Assembly (NCBI GenBank): GCA_942490645.1
Contig: CALNXN010000007.1
Span: forward strand, 186,001 to 250,000
Direction: 5' to 3'
Source of the DNA: CALNXN01 sp942490645
Lineage (GTDB): Bacteria; Pseudomonadota; Alphaproteobacteria; Rhodobacterales; Rhodobacteraceae
Length of the DNA: 64,000 nucleotides
Notes under the pieces: model-generated
The model's input: only the letters and a program-made list of their open reading frames with translations
Told to the model about the DNA's origin: nothing
Databases searched by the model: none
Made by a program: the position numbers and the translations under genes
Shown: positions 54,017-64,000 of the stretch, in pieces
How positions within the stretch are numbered: position 1 is the stretch's first letter
How the letters are laid out: each line of letters opens with the position of its first letter

Positions 54017-55555
54017 TTAGCTGGGCAGGTGGATTTTGAACGCGGACCGGATCGCCGCATCCACCTGAGGGTCAATGCGCGCCGCCGCGCGCGTGGCCAG
54101 AATGGCATCCTTTCGGGCCGTGGCCTTTTTGATCAGGTTGGGCTTGCCGCGCTCGTCCCACTCCTTGGGCGATGTGCGATCCCCCAACAGTGGATAAACG
54201 TGATCCATTTCCATACGGCTGAGCGTCTGTTCGGTGCCCAGGTAATGGCCGGGACCGCCCATGCAGACCTGGCGGATCTGGTCGAGGGCCAGCGTGTCGT
54301 CATTGACCTCGATGCCGCGCACGCAGCGCAGCGCCTGACCGATGATGTCATTGCCCAAAATCAGGCTTTCGTGGCAAAACCCCAACAGGGACGCATGCAT
54401 CCCTGCCGCTTCGTAGACCATGTTCAACCCCGACAGCCCGGCCATGACGTTCGAGCACATCTGCTCCCAACCTGCCTGCATATCTGGCATCTTGCTGTCG
54501 GCGATCCCCGCAGCGGCCCCGCCCGGCAGGTCGTAATACTTGTGCATCTGTGCGCAGCCTGACGTCAGCAGCGCTTGTTCACCCGAACCGCCCGTCATCG
54601 CGCCCGTGCGCAGATCAAGCCCGAAGGGCCACGTGCCAAAGATCGCCGGATGCCCCGGCTTGACCGCATTGACGTAGACCAAGCCGGCCAGACATTCGGC
54701 CACCGCCTGCACAATCGCACCCGCCACCGTCGATGGCGCCGTGGCCCCGGCCATACCCGCCGACAACAGCAGCACGGGAAAGCCATGCTTGATGCATTCT
54801 TCCATCACCTGACAGCTTTCGGTGGCGAATTTCATCGGCGGCACGACAAAGCAGTTGGAGTTGCTGACAAACGGGCGTTCGCGCCACTTGTCTTCACCAC
54901 CCGCGATCATGTGCAGCATCTTGGCCGCTTCGGCCACGTAGCTTGGGTCCGTGAAAGAGGCGCCGACATGTTTGGTCGTACCAGAACAACAGGCGTAGAT
55001 GGAATTGAGGTCCATCTCGAAGTTGTCAGCGATGTCGCGGCACACCATCGGGCGCTGCAAGAAATGAATGTTATCAAGTACATCCGCGATGCGCGCGGCA
55101 TCATGCAAATCCTGCACGCCGCATTCGCGATAAAGATTGCCCTCGACGTCGACCAGATGCACGGCGGCCCCGGCGGTGCCATAATGGACCCGGTTGCCTG
55201 ACAGCTCCAGATCATGTTGGGCTGTGCGCCCATGCAGTGTGACGGATCGGTTGGCGCTGGCGATGGCGTCCTCGACCACGGCGCGGGGAAATCGGATGCG
55301 CCCATCGTCGCCCTGGATCGCGCCTGCACCCGTCAGATAGGCAACGCCCGAAGGAGGGGCATCAGCCAGGCCGATTTCCTCCAATGCGCGAAGGGCAGCA
55401 TCATGGATTTTGTCCATATCCGCAGGGCTGAGGGGCTTGAACGTTCCACCTTCCATACCGGCGCGAATAGGGCGCATGTGGTCTGCCAAAGGAGCCGCGC
55501 GCGCAGCGCGTCGCGCCGCGCGCCCGCCGCTGCGAATTGGGGATTGTTCTGTCAT
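54017..55555 (-). CDS. MttB-family methyltransferase, non-pyrrolysine type
   Basis: A 512-residue member of the trimethylamine methyltransferase family. It has no in-frame TAG, so it lacks pyrrolysine and is not the trimethylamine enzyme itself. Homologues without pyrrolysine include glycine betaine:corrinoid methyltransferases. Family landmarks are the MRPIRAGMEGGTFKPLS start, VGASFTDPSYVAEAAKML and the later GGPGHYLGTEQTL. The N-terminal 25 residues are Arg-rich. No corrinoid protein gene is adjacent. The substrate is unknown; a quaternary amine such as glycine betaine or proline betaine is plausible in marine bacteria. Confidence 0.88.
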   Translation of the reverse strand: MTEQSPIRSGGRAARRAARAAPLADHMRPIRAGMEGGTFKPLSPADMDKIHDAALRALEEIGLADAPPSGVAYLTGAGAIQGDDGRIRFPRAVVEDAIASANRSVTLHGRTAQHDLELSGNRVHYGTAGAAVHLVDVEGNLYRECGVQDLHDAARIADVLDNIHFLQRPMVCRDIADNFEMDLNSIYACCSGTTKHVGASFTDPSYVAEAAKMLHMIAGGEDKWRERPFVSNSNCFVVPPMKFATESCQVMEECIKHGFPVLLLSAGMAGATAPSTVAGAIVQAVAECLAGLVYVNAVKPGHPAIFGTWPFGLDLRTGAMTGGSGEQALLTSGCAQMHKYYDLPGGAAAGIADSKMPDMQAGWEQMCSNVMAGLSGLNMVYEAAGMHASLLGFCHESLILGNDIIGQALRCVRGIEVNDDTLALDQIRQVCMGGPGHYLGTEQTLSRMEMDHVYPLLGDRTSPKEWDERGKPNLIKKATARKDAILATRAAARIDPQVDAAIRSAFKIHLPS

Positions 55556-56010
55556 GTTGTGATCCTGAAAAGGTGTAACCGAAAGGGGGTGTCGAGGTGC
55601 AGCGCTCAGGGGCGTCCGCGTGCCGCGCGACCGCGCTCGGCACCAATGGTCCGTATGATCAGGGTGATTTTGCTCACATCGTCTTGCATCACGTGATCCC
55701 TAGGATGTTGAGAAAGCGTCGGTCAGATGGGAACAACCGTCTAGCCTGTTTGCGACGCAGGGTCGTTTTCGGCCCAATGCACAGGTGCAGAGGCAGAGCG
55801 GGTCAACGCTCGTCAGGCGGGGTAAACTGGCGGCAATGCGCCCAAATGGGTTATTGAATGCGCAGCGATCGGCGGATTCAGGCGTGAAATGGCAAGATTT
55901 GGCGCAGCACCGTTGTCTCAAGAAACCGTGAGTTGAACCGCTCGCGTGTCATCATAGGTAAGGGTCCAGCGCACAGGGAAACTGTGCCCAGACAACATGA
56001 GGAACTGACT
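55556..56010. other. 455-base gap without a supported gene
   Basis: Lies between the divergent starts of the methyltransferase gene and the outer membrane protein gene, so both promoters should be here. Only shadow-like open frames rich in Arg and Ser are present. I see no repeat or riboswitch. Confidence 0.5.
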
Positions 56011-56625
56011 ATGACAAATATCAGGACAGCCCTTTACGCACTCGCCGCAAGTGGCGTGATAGCAGGGCCCGCGTTCGCTGGTTCGCTAGCGGAACCCGCC
56101 GTGACGGCACCCCCACCGGCCCCGGCTCCCGTGGTCGCTACTGGTGGCGACTGGGGTGGATTCTATGGCGGTCTGCAATTGGGATACGCTGATATCACGG
56201 GCGAAAACGGTCTGGCCGGCATCAGCGGCGACGGCATGTTTTATGGTATCCACGCAGGTTACAACTGGGACTTTGGCCAGTGGGTGATCGGCGGTGAGTT
56301 GGATTACGACAACTTTGACATCGACCTGCTGACCACGGCACCCGCCGTTGCGGCGACCGTGGACAACGTTGCTCGGCTCAAACTGAAGGCAGGCTATGAT
56401 CTTGGCCGCACGCTGGTCTACGGCACGGCCGGGATCGCGCGGCTCGATTCCACCGCTGGCGATGATGACGGCGCGTTTTACGGCTTGGGCGTGTCCTATC
56501 AAATCAACAACAACTTCATCCTTGGGGGTGAATTGTTGCGCCATGACTTCAGCGACATTGGCGGAGCGGCGGGTGTAGATGCCGAAGCCGACACGATCTC
56601 CGTGCGGGCATCCTTCCGCTTCTGA
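56011..56625 (+). CDS. Outer membrane beta-barrel protein, OmpA-like porin family
   Basis: A 204-residue protein. Signal peptide residues about 1-23 (ending AGPAFAGS), then a Pro-rich linker (TAPPPAPAPV), and an eight-stranded barrel with alternating strands such as GGFYGGLQLGYADI, YGIHAGYNWDFGQWVIGGELDY and a last strand ISVRASFRF ending in Phe, the outer-membrane assembly signal. No C-terminal OmpA peptidoglycan-binding domain. GAGG lies before the ATG at 56011; a longer upstream frame is not supported. Followed by a terminator. Confidence 0.9.
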   Translation: MTNIRTALYALAASGVIAGPAFAGSLAEPAVTAPPPAPAPVVATGGDWGGFYGGLQLGYADITGENGLAGISGDGMFYGIHAGYNWDFGQWVIGGELDYDNFDIDLLTTAPAVAATVDNVARLKLKAGYDLGRTLVYGTAGIARLDSTAGDDDGAFYGLGVSYQINNNFILGGELLRHDFSDIGGAAGVDAEADTISVRASFRF

Positions 56626-56650
56626 TCCAAGCGCATTCGACTGTCACGAC

Positions 56651-56682
56651 AAGCCCCGGCCAGATGCGCCGGGGCTTTTTTT
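56651..56682. terminator. Terminator between the barrel protein and aminotransferase genes
   Basis: A perfect 10-bp stem AAGCCCCGGC / GCCGGGGCTT with a T-run on the plus side follows the barrel gene by about 25 bases. On the minus strand it lies just after the aminotransferase stop but lacks a good U-run. Confidence 0.85.
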
Positions 56683-57853
56683 ATTGCGCCAACGTTTCGG
56701 CGTGCGCGCACAACGTCCGCAACGCCGCCTCAAAGGCACTGTCTTCGATGGTCATCGCCACGCGGATATGGCCCGCTGCCGCAGCACCAAAGCTTTCACC
56801 GGGCATCACGGCGATATGGTGTTGATCCAGCAGATCATTGGCAAATGCCTCGCCGCTCATTCCTGTCGCGCGCACGTCCAGCATCAAGTACATCGCGCCT
56901 TGCGCCGGGATCAGACCCACGGTGTTTTGCCCTGCCAGAACACGCTGTGCTATGGCACGGCGGCGGGCAAAGGGCGCGGCGATCTCATCTTCGAATGCGC
57001 GGCCTTGGTTCAGGGCAAACTCGGCTGCGTCCTGAATGAAACCCGGCACGCCATATGTCGTGTGCGTGGCAAAATCGATCAGGTGTTCAACGGCCTGGGC
57101 TGGCCCAACGATCCAGCCACAGCGTGATCCGGTCATTGCGTGGCTTTTGGACATTGACCCCACCACCAGCGTCCGGTCTGCCATTCCGGGCAGGGCGCGC
57201 GGGCTGATGTGCGTGCCTTCCCAGACCTGCGTGTCGTAAACCTCGTCCGAGATCAACCAAAGGTCGTTGTCCGTGCACACTTGGGCGATGTCGCTGATCG
57301 TGTCATGTGAATAAACAACGCCGGTGGGGTTGTTGGGCGAGTTGATCAAAAGCGACCGCGCCTCCGGGGCATGGGCTGCCAAATCTTGCGCACGCGGTTG
57401 GAACGCATCCTCGGCGCGGGTGCGGATGGCCTGTGGCACAGCCCCCACTCCACGGATCGTTCCGGGGTAGGTGGCATAATAGGGATCAATATAAAGCGCC
57501 ACATCACCTGGTTCGCAGGCCGCCGAATGGGCTGCAAACAGCGCTGATTGCCCGCCTGGTGTGATCACCACATTGTCGCGCGTCGTGGGCACGCCGGTGC
57601 GTGTCTGAACCCGTGACGCCACCACATCACGCAGCGCGTCGCTGCCCGGAACGGCGGCATAGCCTGTGTTGCCACCCAATGCAGAGCGATGCATCTCTTG
57701 CAAAATGGGGGCTGCGGTGCGGATGTCATGCTCGCCGATTGTCAACTCCGTAACAGGCGTTCCAGCCGCAATCATCTGACGCGCGCGTAAAAACACACCC
57801 CATCCATCTGGCCCGCCGCCGGTGATATTGGTGATGCGATGAGACAACTGCAT
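56681..57853 (-). CDS. Class I/II pyridoxal-phosphate aminotransferase
   Basis: A 390-residue aspartate-aminotransferase-fold enzyme. The pyridoxal lysine is in GSMSKSHAMTGSRCGWIVG; the loops INSPNNPTGVVY and WLISDEVYDTQVW are typical. The start at 57853 (MQLSHRITN) has AGGAA eight bases before it. It differs clearly from the other aminotransferase at 42088. Substrate unknown. It converges on the outer-membrane protein gene and is divergent from cysS. Confidence 0.92.
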   Translation of the reverse strand: MQLSHRITNITGGGPDGWGVFLRARQMIAAGTPVTELTIGEHDIRTAAPILQEMHRSALGGNTGYAAVPGSDALRDVVASRVQTRTGVPTTRDNVVITPGGQSALFAAHSAACEPGDVALYIDPYYATYPGTIRGVGAVPQAIRTRAEDAFQPRAQDLAAHAPEARSLLINSPNNPTGVVYSHDTISDIAQVCTDNDLWLISDEVYDTQVWEGTHISPRALPGMADRTLVVGSMSKSHAMTGSRCGWIVGPAQAVEHLIDFATHTTYGVPGFIQDAAEFALNQGRAFEDEIAAPFARRRAIAQRVLAGQNTVGLIPAQGAMYLMLDVRATGMSGEAFANDLLDQHHIAVMPGESFGAAAAGHIRVAMTIEDSAFEAALRTLCAHAETLAQ

Positions 57854-58099
57854 GATGATATTCCTGAAATTCGATGCCTGCGCAGTGCGACCATGGGCGG
57901 GCCGAATTGTCAATCATCTGTCAATCGCGCTTGGCAGGGCTGGTCTGGCTTGCTATGACACCCGCATGAAGACTGGCCTATCCATTATCTGCTGCATTAT
58001 CCGCTGACACACGTCGCGCGGGCCGTCTTCCTTGTTTCAAACCTGACATGAAGTTGCTAAGCCCGCCTCGGCGTCACTGCTGACCCTTGGAGGACCGTC

Positions 58100-59513
<1,414 letters not shown>

Positions 59514-59732
59514 CCGCACTCAGAACACAGCGGCAGTGCCCGGCCCTGCGGGCGTGAAGCGCCCTTCCTGCAAACCGCAGGTTTGCTTTCAGGCAAAACA
59601 GGAGTGGTCGGGGAACGGGCTCGGTCCAAGCTGTGAGTGCTCTGCATGCGTATGATGTTCCAACCGTACTCGCGCGCGCGTCGAACCTTGGGTCCTCCAA
59701 ACACACCCCTAACCACACCGCGCGCTGACCAC

Positions 59733-59773
59733 CGACGCAATACCTACGTAATACCGACGCGATACCGACGTCG
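59733..59773 (+). repeat. 11-bp tandem repeat before cimA
   Basis: Three and a half copies of an 11-base unit, CGACGCAATAC, CTACGTAATAC, CGACGCGATAC, CGACGTCG, end 22 bases before the cimA start. It is not part of an ORF. Similar TACCGACG-type repeats are, from memory, seen in other roseobacters. Its purpose is unknown. Confidence 0.7.
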
Positions 59774-59794
59774 AAAAACAGGAGGTTTGGCCGC

Positions 59795-61432
59795 ATGACC
59801 CGCGAACGCCTCTACCTCTACGACACCACCCTGCGCGACGGGCAGCAAACCCAGGGCGTACAGTTCTCAACGGACGAAAAACGCACCATCGCCACAGCGC
59901 TCGACGCGTTGGGTTTGGATTACATCGAAGGCGGCTGGCCCGGGGCGAACCCGACCGACAGCGCGTTTTTCGATGCCGCCCCCCGGACCCGTGCGACCAT
60001 GACCGCCTTTGGCATGACCAAGCGGTCGGGCATCTCCGCCGCCAATGACGACGTGCTGGCGGCAGTCATGAATGCGCAAACGCCGGCGGTGTGTCTGGTG
60101 GGCAAGGCGCATGATTTCCACGTCAAGGCCGCCCTTGGCATTGATCTGTCCGAAAACACCGAAAACATAACCAAATCCATCGCCCATCTGGTCGCCCAAG
60201 GGCGCGAGGCGCTGTTTGACGCAGAACACTTCTTTGACGGCTACAAAGCCAATCCCGACTACGCTCTCGAAACCGTGCGCGCCGCGTATGATGCAGGTGC
60301 GCGTTGGGTCGTGCTGTGCGATACCAACGGCGGCAGCCTGCCCGAAGAGGTGCGCGCGATCACGGCGGCTGTCATCGACGCGGGCATCCCCGGCGATCAC
60401 GTGGGCATCCATACCCACAACGACACCGACAACGCGGTCGCCTGCACGCTGGCCGCCGTGGACGCTGGCGCGCGCCAAATTCAGGGCACGCTGAATGGCT
60501 TGGGCGAACGCTGCGGCAATGCCAACCTCACCTCGATCATCCCGATCCTGTTGCTCAAGGAACCCTACGCCAGCCGGTATGAGACCGGGATTACCCCAGA
60601 GGCGCTCACGACGCTGACACGCACCTCGCGGATGCTGGACGAAATCCTCAACCGGGTGCCGATGAAGCAGGCGGCCTTCGTCGGATCGTCGGCCTTTGCG
60701 CATAAGGCCGGGCTGCACGCCTCGGCGATCCTCAAAGATCCCACGACCTACGAACACATCGAGCCTGCCGCCGTCGGCAATGCGCGGATCATCCCGATGT
60801 CCAATCAGGCGGGCCAATCCAATCTGCGCAAACGGTTGCTGGATGCGGGCCTGCGGGTCAAAGACAAGGATCCAGCGCTTGGCCTGATCCTGGACCAGAT
60901 CAAAACGCGCGAGGCGGAAGGTTATTCCTACGACACAGCGCAGGCCAGTTTCGAGCTTTTGGCACGCGAGGCGCTGGGCCAGATGGAGCTGTTTTTCGAG
61001 GTCAAACGCTACCGGGTGACCGTGGAGCGGCGCAAAAACAAGTACGACAAAATGGTCAGCCTGTCGGAGGCCGTGGTCGTTGTGAAAGTGGACGGCGAAA
61101 AGAAACTGTCGGTGTCTGAATCGATGGATGAAACGGGCAACGACCGAGGCCCGGTGAATGCGCTGTCCAAGGCGTTGGCCAAGGATTTGGGGCGCTATTC
61201 AGCGATGCTGGATGATATGCGACTGGTGGACTTCAAGGTGCGCATCACCCAAGGCGGCACCGAAGCCGTGACCCGTGTGATCATCGACAGCGAAGACGGG
61301 CAGGGGCGGCGCTGGTCCACTGTGGGCGTCAGTGCCAACATAGTCGACGCGTCCTTCGAAGCACTTCTGGACGCAATCCGCTGGAAGTTGACGCGCGACA
61401 CGGCTGCATCCGCGGCACAGGCGGGCGAATGA
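59795..61432 (+). CDS. cimA: (R)-citramalate synthase
   Basis: A 545-residue enzyme of the LeuA/CimA family, with DTTLRDGQQTQGV at the catalytic start and the HTHNDTDNAVA metal site, then the C-terminal regulatory LeuA dimer domain (about residues 420-535). The length and the GWPGANPTDSAFF motif near 47 point to citramalate synthase, which condenses pyruvate and acetyl-CoA in the threonine-independent isoleucine path; 2-isopropylmalate synthase is the alternative and is less likely. A good ribosome site AGGAGG precedes the ATG. 281 bases separate it from cysS. Confidence 0.88.
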   Translation: MTRERLYLYDTTLRDGQQTQGVQFSTDEKRTIATALDALGLDYIEGGWPGANPTDSAFFDAAPRTRATMTAFGMTKRSGISAANDDVLAAVMNAQTPAVCLVGKAHDFHVKAALGIDLSENTENITKSIAHLVAQGREALFDAEHFFDGYKANPDYALETVRAAYDAGARWVVLCDTNGGSLPEEVRAITAAVIDAGIPGDHVGIHTHNDTDNAVACTLAAVDAGARQIQGTLNGLGERCGNANLTSIIPILLLKEPYASRYETGITPEALTTLTRTSRMLDEILNRVPMKQAAFVGSSAFAHKAGLHASAILKDPTTYEHIEPAAVGNARIIPMSNQAGQSNLRKRLLDAGLRVKDKDPALGLILDQIKTREAEGYSYDTAQASFELLAREALGQMELFFEVKRYRVTVERRKNKYDKMVSLSEAVVVVKVDGEKKLSVSESMDETGNDRGPVNALSKALAKDLGRYSAMLDDMRLVDFKVRITQGGTEAVTRVIIDSEDGQGRRWSTVGVSANIVDASFEALLDAIRWKLTRDTAASAAQAGE

Positions 61433-61556
61433 CTTGCGCCGCCTTTAACGCGGGCGACCTGATCACATTGCAGCGCCCTGTCGGCGCGACCCTTCCGTGT
61501 GACAAAACCCACCTCCTATCGGTGCAGCGCGTCCCTCTGTTCGCGCGATGTGGCCC

Positions 61557-62333
61557 ATGAGCTTTGATGCTGACACGCTGGCATGTGCCGCGATCGTTGA
61601 AAAGGGCGATCCTCTGCGGTTTCGCAGTGTCATGGCGGCGCCCGTTTCTGCGCGCAAACTGCTCTTTCCGCTTTATGCGATGAACGTCGAAGTATCGCGC
61701 GCGCCGTGGGTCACCCAAGAACCGATGATTGCCGAAATGCGCCTGCAGTGGTGGCGCGATGCGCTGGAAGAAATCGCGACAGGCGCTGCCGTGCGTCACC
61801 ATGAGGTGACGACACCCTTGGCGGCTGTGATTATCCCCGAACATGCGGTCTTGCTGGACGAACTGATCGCCGCGCGCCGTTGGGACATCTACAAAGAACC
61901 ATTTGAGGATGCCGACCACTTTGACCAGCACATCAATCGGACCGCCGGACATTTGATGTGGGTGGCGGCGGCGTCGCTCGGGCAGGCGGAAGAAACGACA
62001 GTGCGCGATGCGGCCTATGCGATGGGCGTCGCCAATTGGCTACGTGCAATCCCCGAACTTGAAGCGCGCGGGCGTATTCCTCTGCTCGACGGGACAGCAC
62101 AGGGCGTGCGTGATCTGGCAGACAAGGGACTGAACCGATTGTACCGGGCGCGTAAGGCGCGTGCCAAAGTGTCAACGGCCGCGCGACCCGCCCTCTTTTC
62201 TGTAGCAGATGCCGACATCGTCTTGAGCACGGCAAGCAAAAGCCCGTCCCGCGTGTCGTCAGGGGATCTGCCGCAGTTCGGGCAGCACACGCGCATGCGC
62301 CTCGCGCTCAGGTCGGCCCTGGGGCGGTGGTAA
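61557..62333 (+). CDS. Squalene/phytoene synthase family protein
   Basis: A 258-residue protein of the prenyl-condensing fold. The family core RLQWWRDALEEI and the YxxxVAG-like region HLMWVAAASLGQ are present, but the classic two DXXXD metal motifs of carotenoid enzymes are not clear, so catalysis of phytoene formation is doubtful. Such shortened homologues resemble NDUFAF6, a complex I assembly factor. The ATG at 61557 is preferred over one three codons upstream. No carotenoid genes are adjacent. Confidence 0.8.
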   Translation: MSFDADTLACAAIVEKGDPLRFRSVMAAPVSARKLLFPLYAMNVEVSRAPWVTQEPMIAEMRLQWWRDALEEIATGAAVRHHEVTTPLAAVIIPEHAVLLDELIAARRWDIYKEPFEDADHFDQHINRTAGHLMWVAAASLGQAEETTVRDAAYAMGVANWLRAIPELEARGRIPLLDGTAQGVRDLADKGLNRLYRARKARAKVSTAARPALFSVADADIVLSTASKSPSRVSSGDLPQFGQHTRMRLALRSALGRW

Positions 62334-62396
62334 CACTCCAAGTGGTCTGAAATTCCTCGGGGGAGGCCTGCCAAAGCCGGGGCAGCGCCCCCAAAC

Positions 62397-63608
62397 TCAC
62401 GCCCGTGCCGGTTTGGGCCGCATCACCAACCAGATCAACGCAGCACCGGCCAATACCAGGAACGGCACCATCGCCATGTTCACCGCCGCCCAACCCTCTA
62501 CAGCCGACCCGCCCGAACAATTCATCAACCCGCCGGACGACAAGGACGCCACAGCCACGCCGCCGAAAACCATCAAGTCATTCATACCCTGAATACGACC
62601 GCGTTCGTGCGGCAGATGCGCATTGGCCAGCATGGTGGTGGCTCCGATAAAGCCGAAATTCCACCCCAAGCCCAGCAGGATCAGCGCCACAAAGAAATTG
62701 GCCAACGTCACACCACTCAGCGCGACAGCGCCCGCGGCCGCAAGTATCAAAAGGCCCAGCCCCATGATGCGCTCTACGCCAAACCGGACGATCAAATGCC
62801 CGGTGAAAAACGACGGTGCATACATCGCCAAAACGTGGCCCGAAACCACATCGGCCGCATTGCCTTGGGTAAACCCGCAGCCCACGACCGCCAGCGGCGT
62901 TGATGTCATCACAAGGTTCATCAAGGCGTAAGAAACCATCGCGCAGATTACCGCCACTGCAATGCGTGGTTCGCGCAGCAACTCCATCCGGGTGCGGCCC
63001 TTGGGCTCATCGGCGCTGGGCGGAACGGGTTTGGGGATATCAAGCGCCAGGAACAGAAAGGACCCGATCACATTGACCCCGATCACGGCAAGATATGTGC
63101 CGATAAACGGAACGACATAGGCGTCAGACGTCAGCTTGACCAATTGCGGACCAATGATCGCGGATGCCAGACCACCCGCCATCACGTAGGAAATCGCCTT
63201 GGGTCGATACGCCTCGGACGCGGTGTCGGCGGCGGCAAAGCGGTAAAACCCATGCGCCGACATATAAATGCCCGTCAAAAAGCTGCCGAACAAAAACAGG
63301 GGAAACGAGGCCACCGAAAGGGCATAGGCCCCGACGGCCCCGCCCAATGCGCCAAACGTGGCCCCCACCATGAACCCGGTGCGCCGGCCTGCGCGTTGCA
63401 TCAGTGCCGACATCGGCGTGGCCGAAATCATGGTGGCTATAATGATCATGGAAATCGGCAAGGTCGCGAGGCACACATTCGAGGCCAACGACTGTCCGGC
63501 CAGCCCAGCCACAATGAAAATCATCGGCATCTGGGCGCCCAGAATGGCCTGTGCCATCACCAGCACCACAACATTGCGCCGTGCGCGACTGTCGTTAACA
63601 TGTTCCAT
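62397..63608 (-). CDS. Major facilitator superfamily transporter
   Basis: A 403-residue protein with 12 predicted membrane segments. The loop between helices 2 and 3 reads SALMQRAGRRTGFMVGA, resembling the MFS signature, and a central polar loop (about residues 195-215) splits the two halves. Several MFS motifs suggest a drug or metabolite exporter, but no substrate can be assigned. It faces the phytoene-synthase-like gene (64 bases between stops) and is divergent from cobK. No regulator gene is adjacent. Confidence 0.85.
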   Translation of the reverse strand: MEHVNDSRARRNVVVLVMAQAILGAQMPMIFIVAGLAGQSLASNVCLATLPISMIIIATMISATPMSALMQRAGRRTGFMVGATFGALGGAVGAYALSVASFPLFLFGSFLTGIYMSAHGFYRFAAADTASEAYRPKAISYVMAGGLASAIIGPQLVKLTSDAYVVPFIGTYLAVIGVNVIGSFLFLALDIPKPVPPSADEPKGRTRMELLREPRIAVAVICAMVSYALMNLVMTSTPLAVVGCGFTQGNAADVVSGHVLAMYAPSFFTGHLIVRFGVERIMGLGLLILAAAGAVALSGVTLANFFVALILLGLGWNFGFIGATTMLANAHLPHERGRIQGMNDLMVFGGVAVASLSSGGLMNCSGGSAVEGWAAVNMAMVPFLVLAGAALIWLVMRPKPARA

Positions 63609-63683
63609 ATTTCATCAGTTACTGCGCAGCGATTGTCAGAGCAACCCCTCTTGCACCGCTTTGTCAGAGGCCTAAGGTCGCGC

Positions 63684-64000
63684 CATGATGTCTACCCGAA
63701 AAATCCTTGTTATCGCCGGCACCCGCGAAGCGCATGAGATCCTGCATGGGCTTGTGGCGCGGGGCCGGGAGGTGGTCGCGACACTGCCCGAGGCGGAGCG
63801 TGACGCACCGGACTTGCCGGTTCCCGTCAATCCACGCCGCTTTGCCAGTGCGGATGGGTTTCGGGCGTGGCTGAGCGCGCAAAACCCCACGCATGTGGTC
63901 GACGCGGGCCACGCCTTTGAGGATGACATGAGCCGCACCGCTGCTGCGTTTTGTGCCGAACGGGGCGTGCCTTATCTGCGTGTGCTGCGCCCCGCGTGGG
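63684..64000 (+). CDS. cobK: Partial precorrin-6A reductase (CobK/CbiJ)
   Basis: The first 105 residues of an oxidoreductase running off the right edge. It starts MMSTRKILVIAGTREAHEILHG and holds VVDAGHAFEDDMSRTAAAFC and GVPYLRVLRPAW, both typical of CobK, which reduces precorrin-6A in cobalamin synthesis. The product would be needed for the B12-dependent reductase encoded earlier, though distance argues against direct co-regulation. A second ATG is next to the first; AAGG lies upstream. Confidence 0.82.

Noticed and set aside
54017..55555. Pyrrolysine-containing trimethylamine methyltransferase
   Set aside because: The frame is complete with no in-frame TAG, so it belongs to the non-pyrrolysine branch.

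Overview
The window looks like chromosomal DNA of a marine-type Rhodobacteraceae (Roseobacter group, Alphaproteobacteria). Supporting signs, all by eye: GC near 60%, a family-typical order trpE / divergent deacetylase / trpG-trpD-trpC-moaC-moeA-lexA-comEC-gltX-gltA, a ccmE-ccmF-ccmH cluster holding a gene-transfer-agent type holin and endolysin, a B12-dependent ribonucleotide reductase, an alphaproteobacterial SOS box (GTTC-N7-GTTC) before lexA, a CtrA site (TTAA-N7-TTAA), a VPLPA-CTERM protein and tandem-domain cold-shock protein. No rRNA, IS element, prophage block or CRISPR array was seen. The genus cannot be fixed from this.

Layout. 1-5904 (minus): one tightly packed operon of three related GT2-type glycosyltransferase domains, a FkbM methyltransferase, a sulfotransferase and a protein fusing a degenerate sulfotransferase-like half to a glycosyltransferase; probably surface glycan work. 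6135-8372: MoxR ATPase plus VWA protein. 8426-12510 (minus): purL, a small membrane protein, a candidate small RNA with terminator, a LysR regulator. 12685-17886: indolepyruvate:ferredoxin oxidoreductase, an acyltransferase, murI. 17938-23251: argC, ccmE, endolysin, holin, ccmF, ccmH. 23336-25637: enoyl-CoA hydratase, an acidic exported-looking protein, a small unknown protein. 25976-28836 (minus): gltA and gltX. 28918-36565: comEC facing lexA, moeA, moaC, trpC, ung, trpD, trpG. 36736-43263: divergent polysaccharide deacetylase, then trpE, ppiD and an aminotransferase. 43349-46093 (minus): VPLPA-CTERM protein, gpt, a LysE exporter, fabI. 46248-48219: pdxH, tandem cold-shock protein, DUF192 protein, tRNA-Pro with terminator. 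48220-52527: a 650-base control region and nrdJ. 52784-57853: ECF-like sigma factor, EF-hand protein, MttB-family methyltransferase, outer-membrane barrel, aminotransferase. 58100-64000: cysS, cimA, phytoene-synthase-family protein, MFS transporter, and the start of cobK.

Two points stand out. First, the region before nrdJ carries two NrdR-like boxes, a perfect DnaA box and a perfect CtrA site, which would tie dNTP supply to dNTP sensing, replication initiation and the cell cycle. Second, reading frames break repeatedly in nrdJ (nine shifts), cysS (at least two), lexA (one) and a lysE-type gene (one), while about fifty other genes are clean. The protein sequence is preserved on both sides of each break, and nrdJ, cysS and lexA are core genes, so sequence or assembly error is the likeliest cause; true decay is possible and should be tested.

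No single clearly new system was proven. The best candidates for follow-up are the glycosyltransferase/sulfotransferase operon with its fusion protein, the nrdJ control region, the lysis pair inside the ccm cluster, and the candidate small RNA beside lysR.
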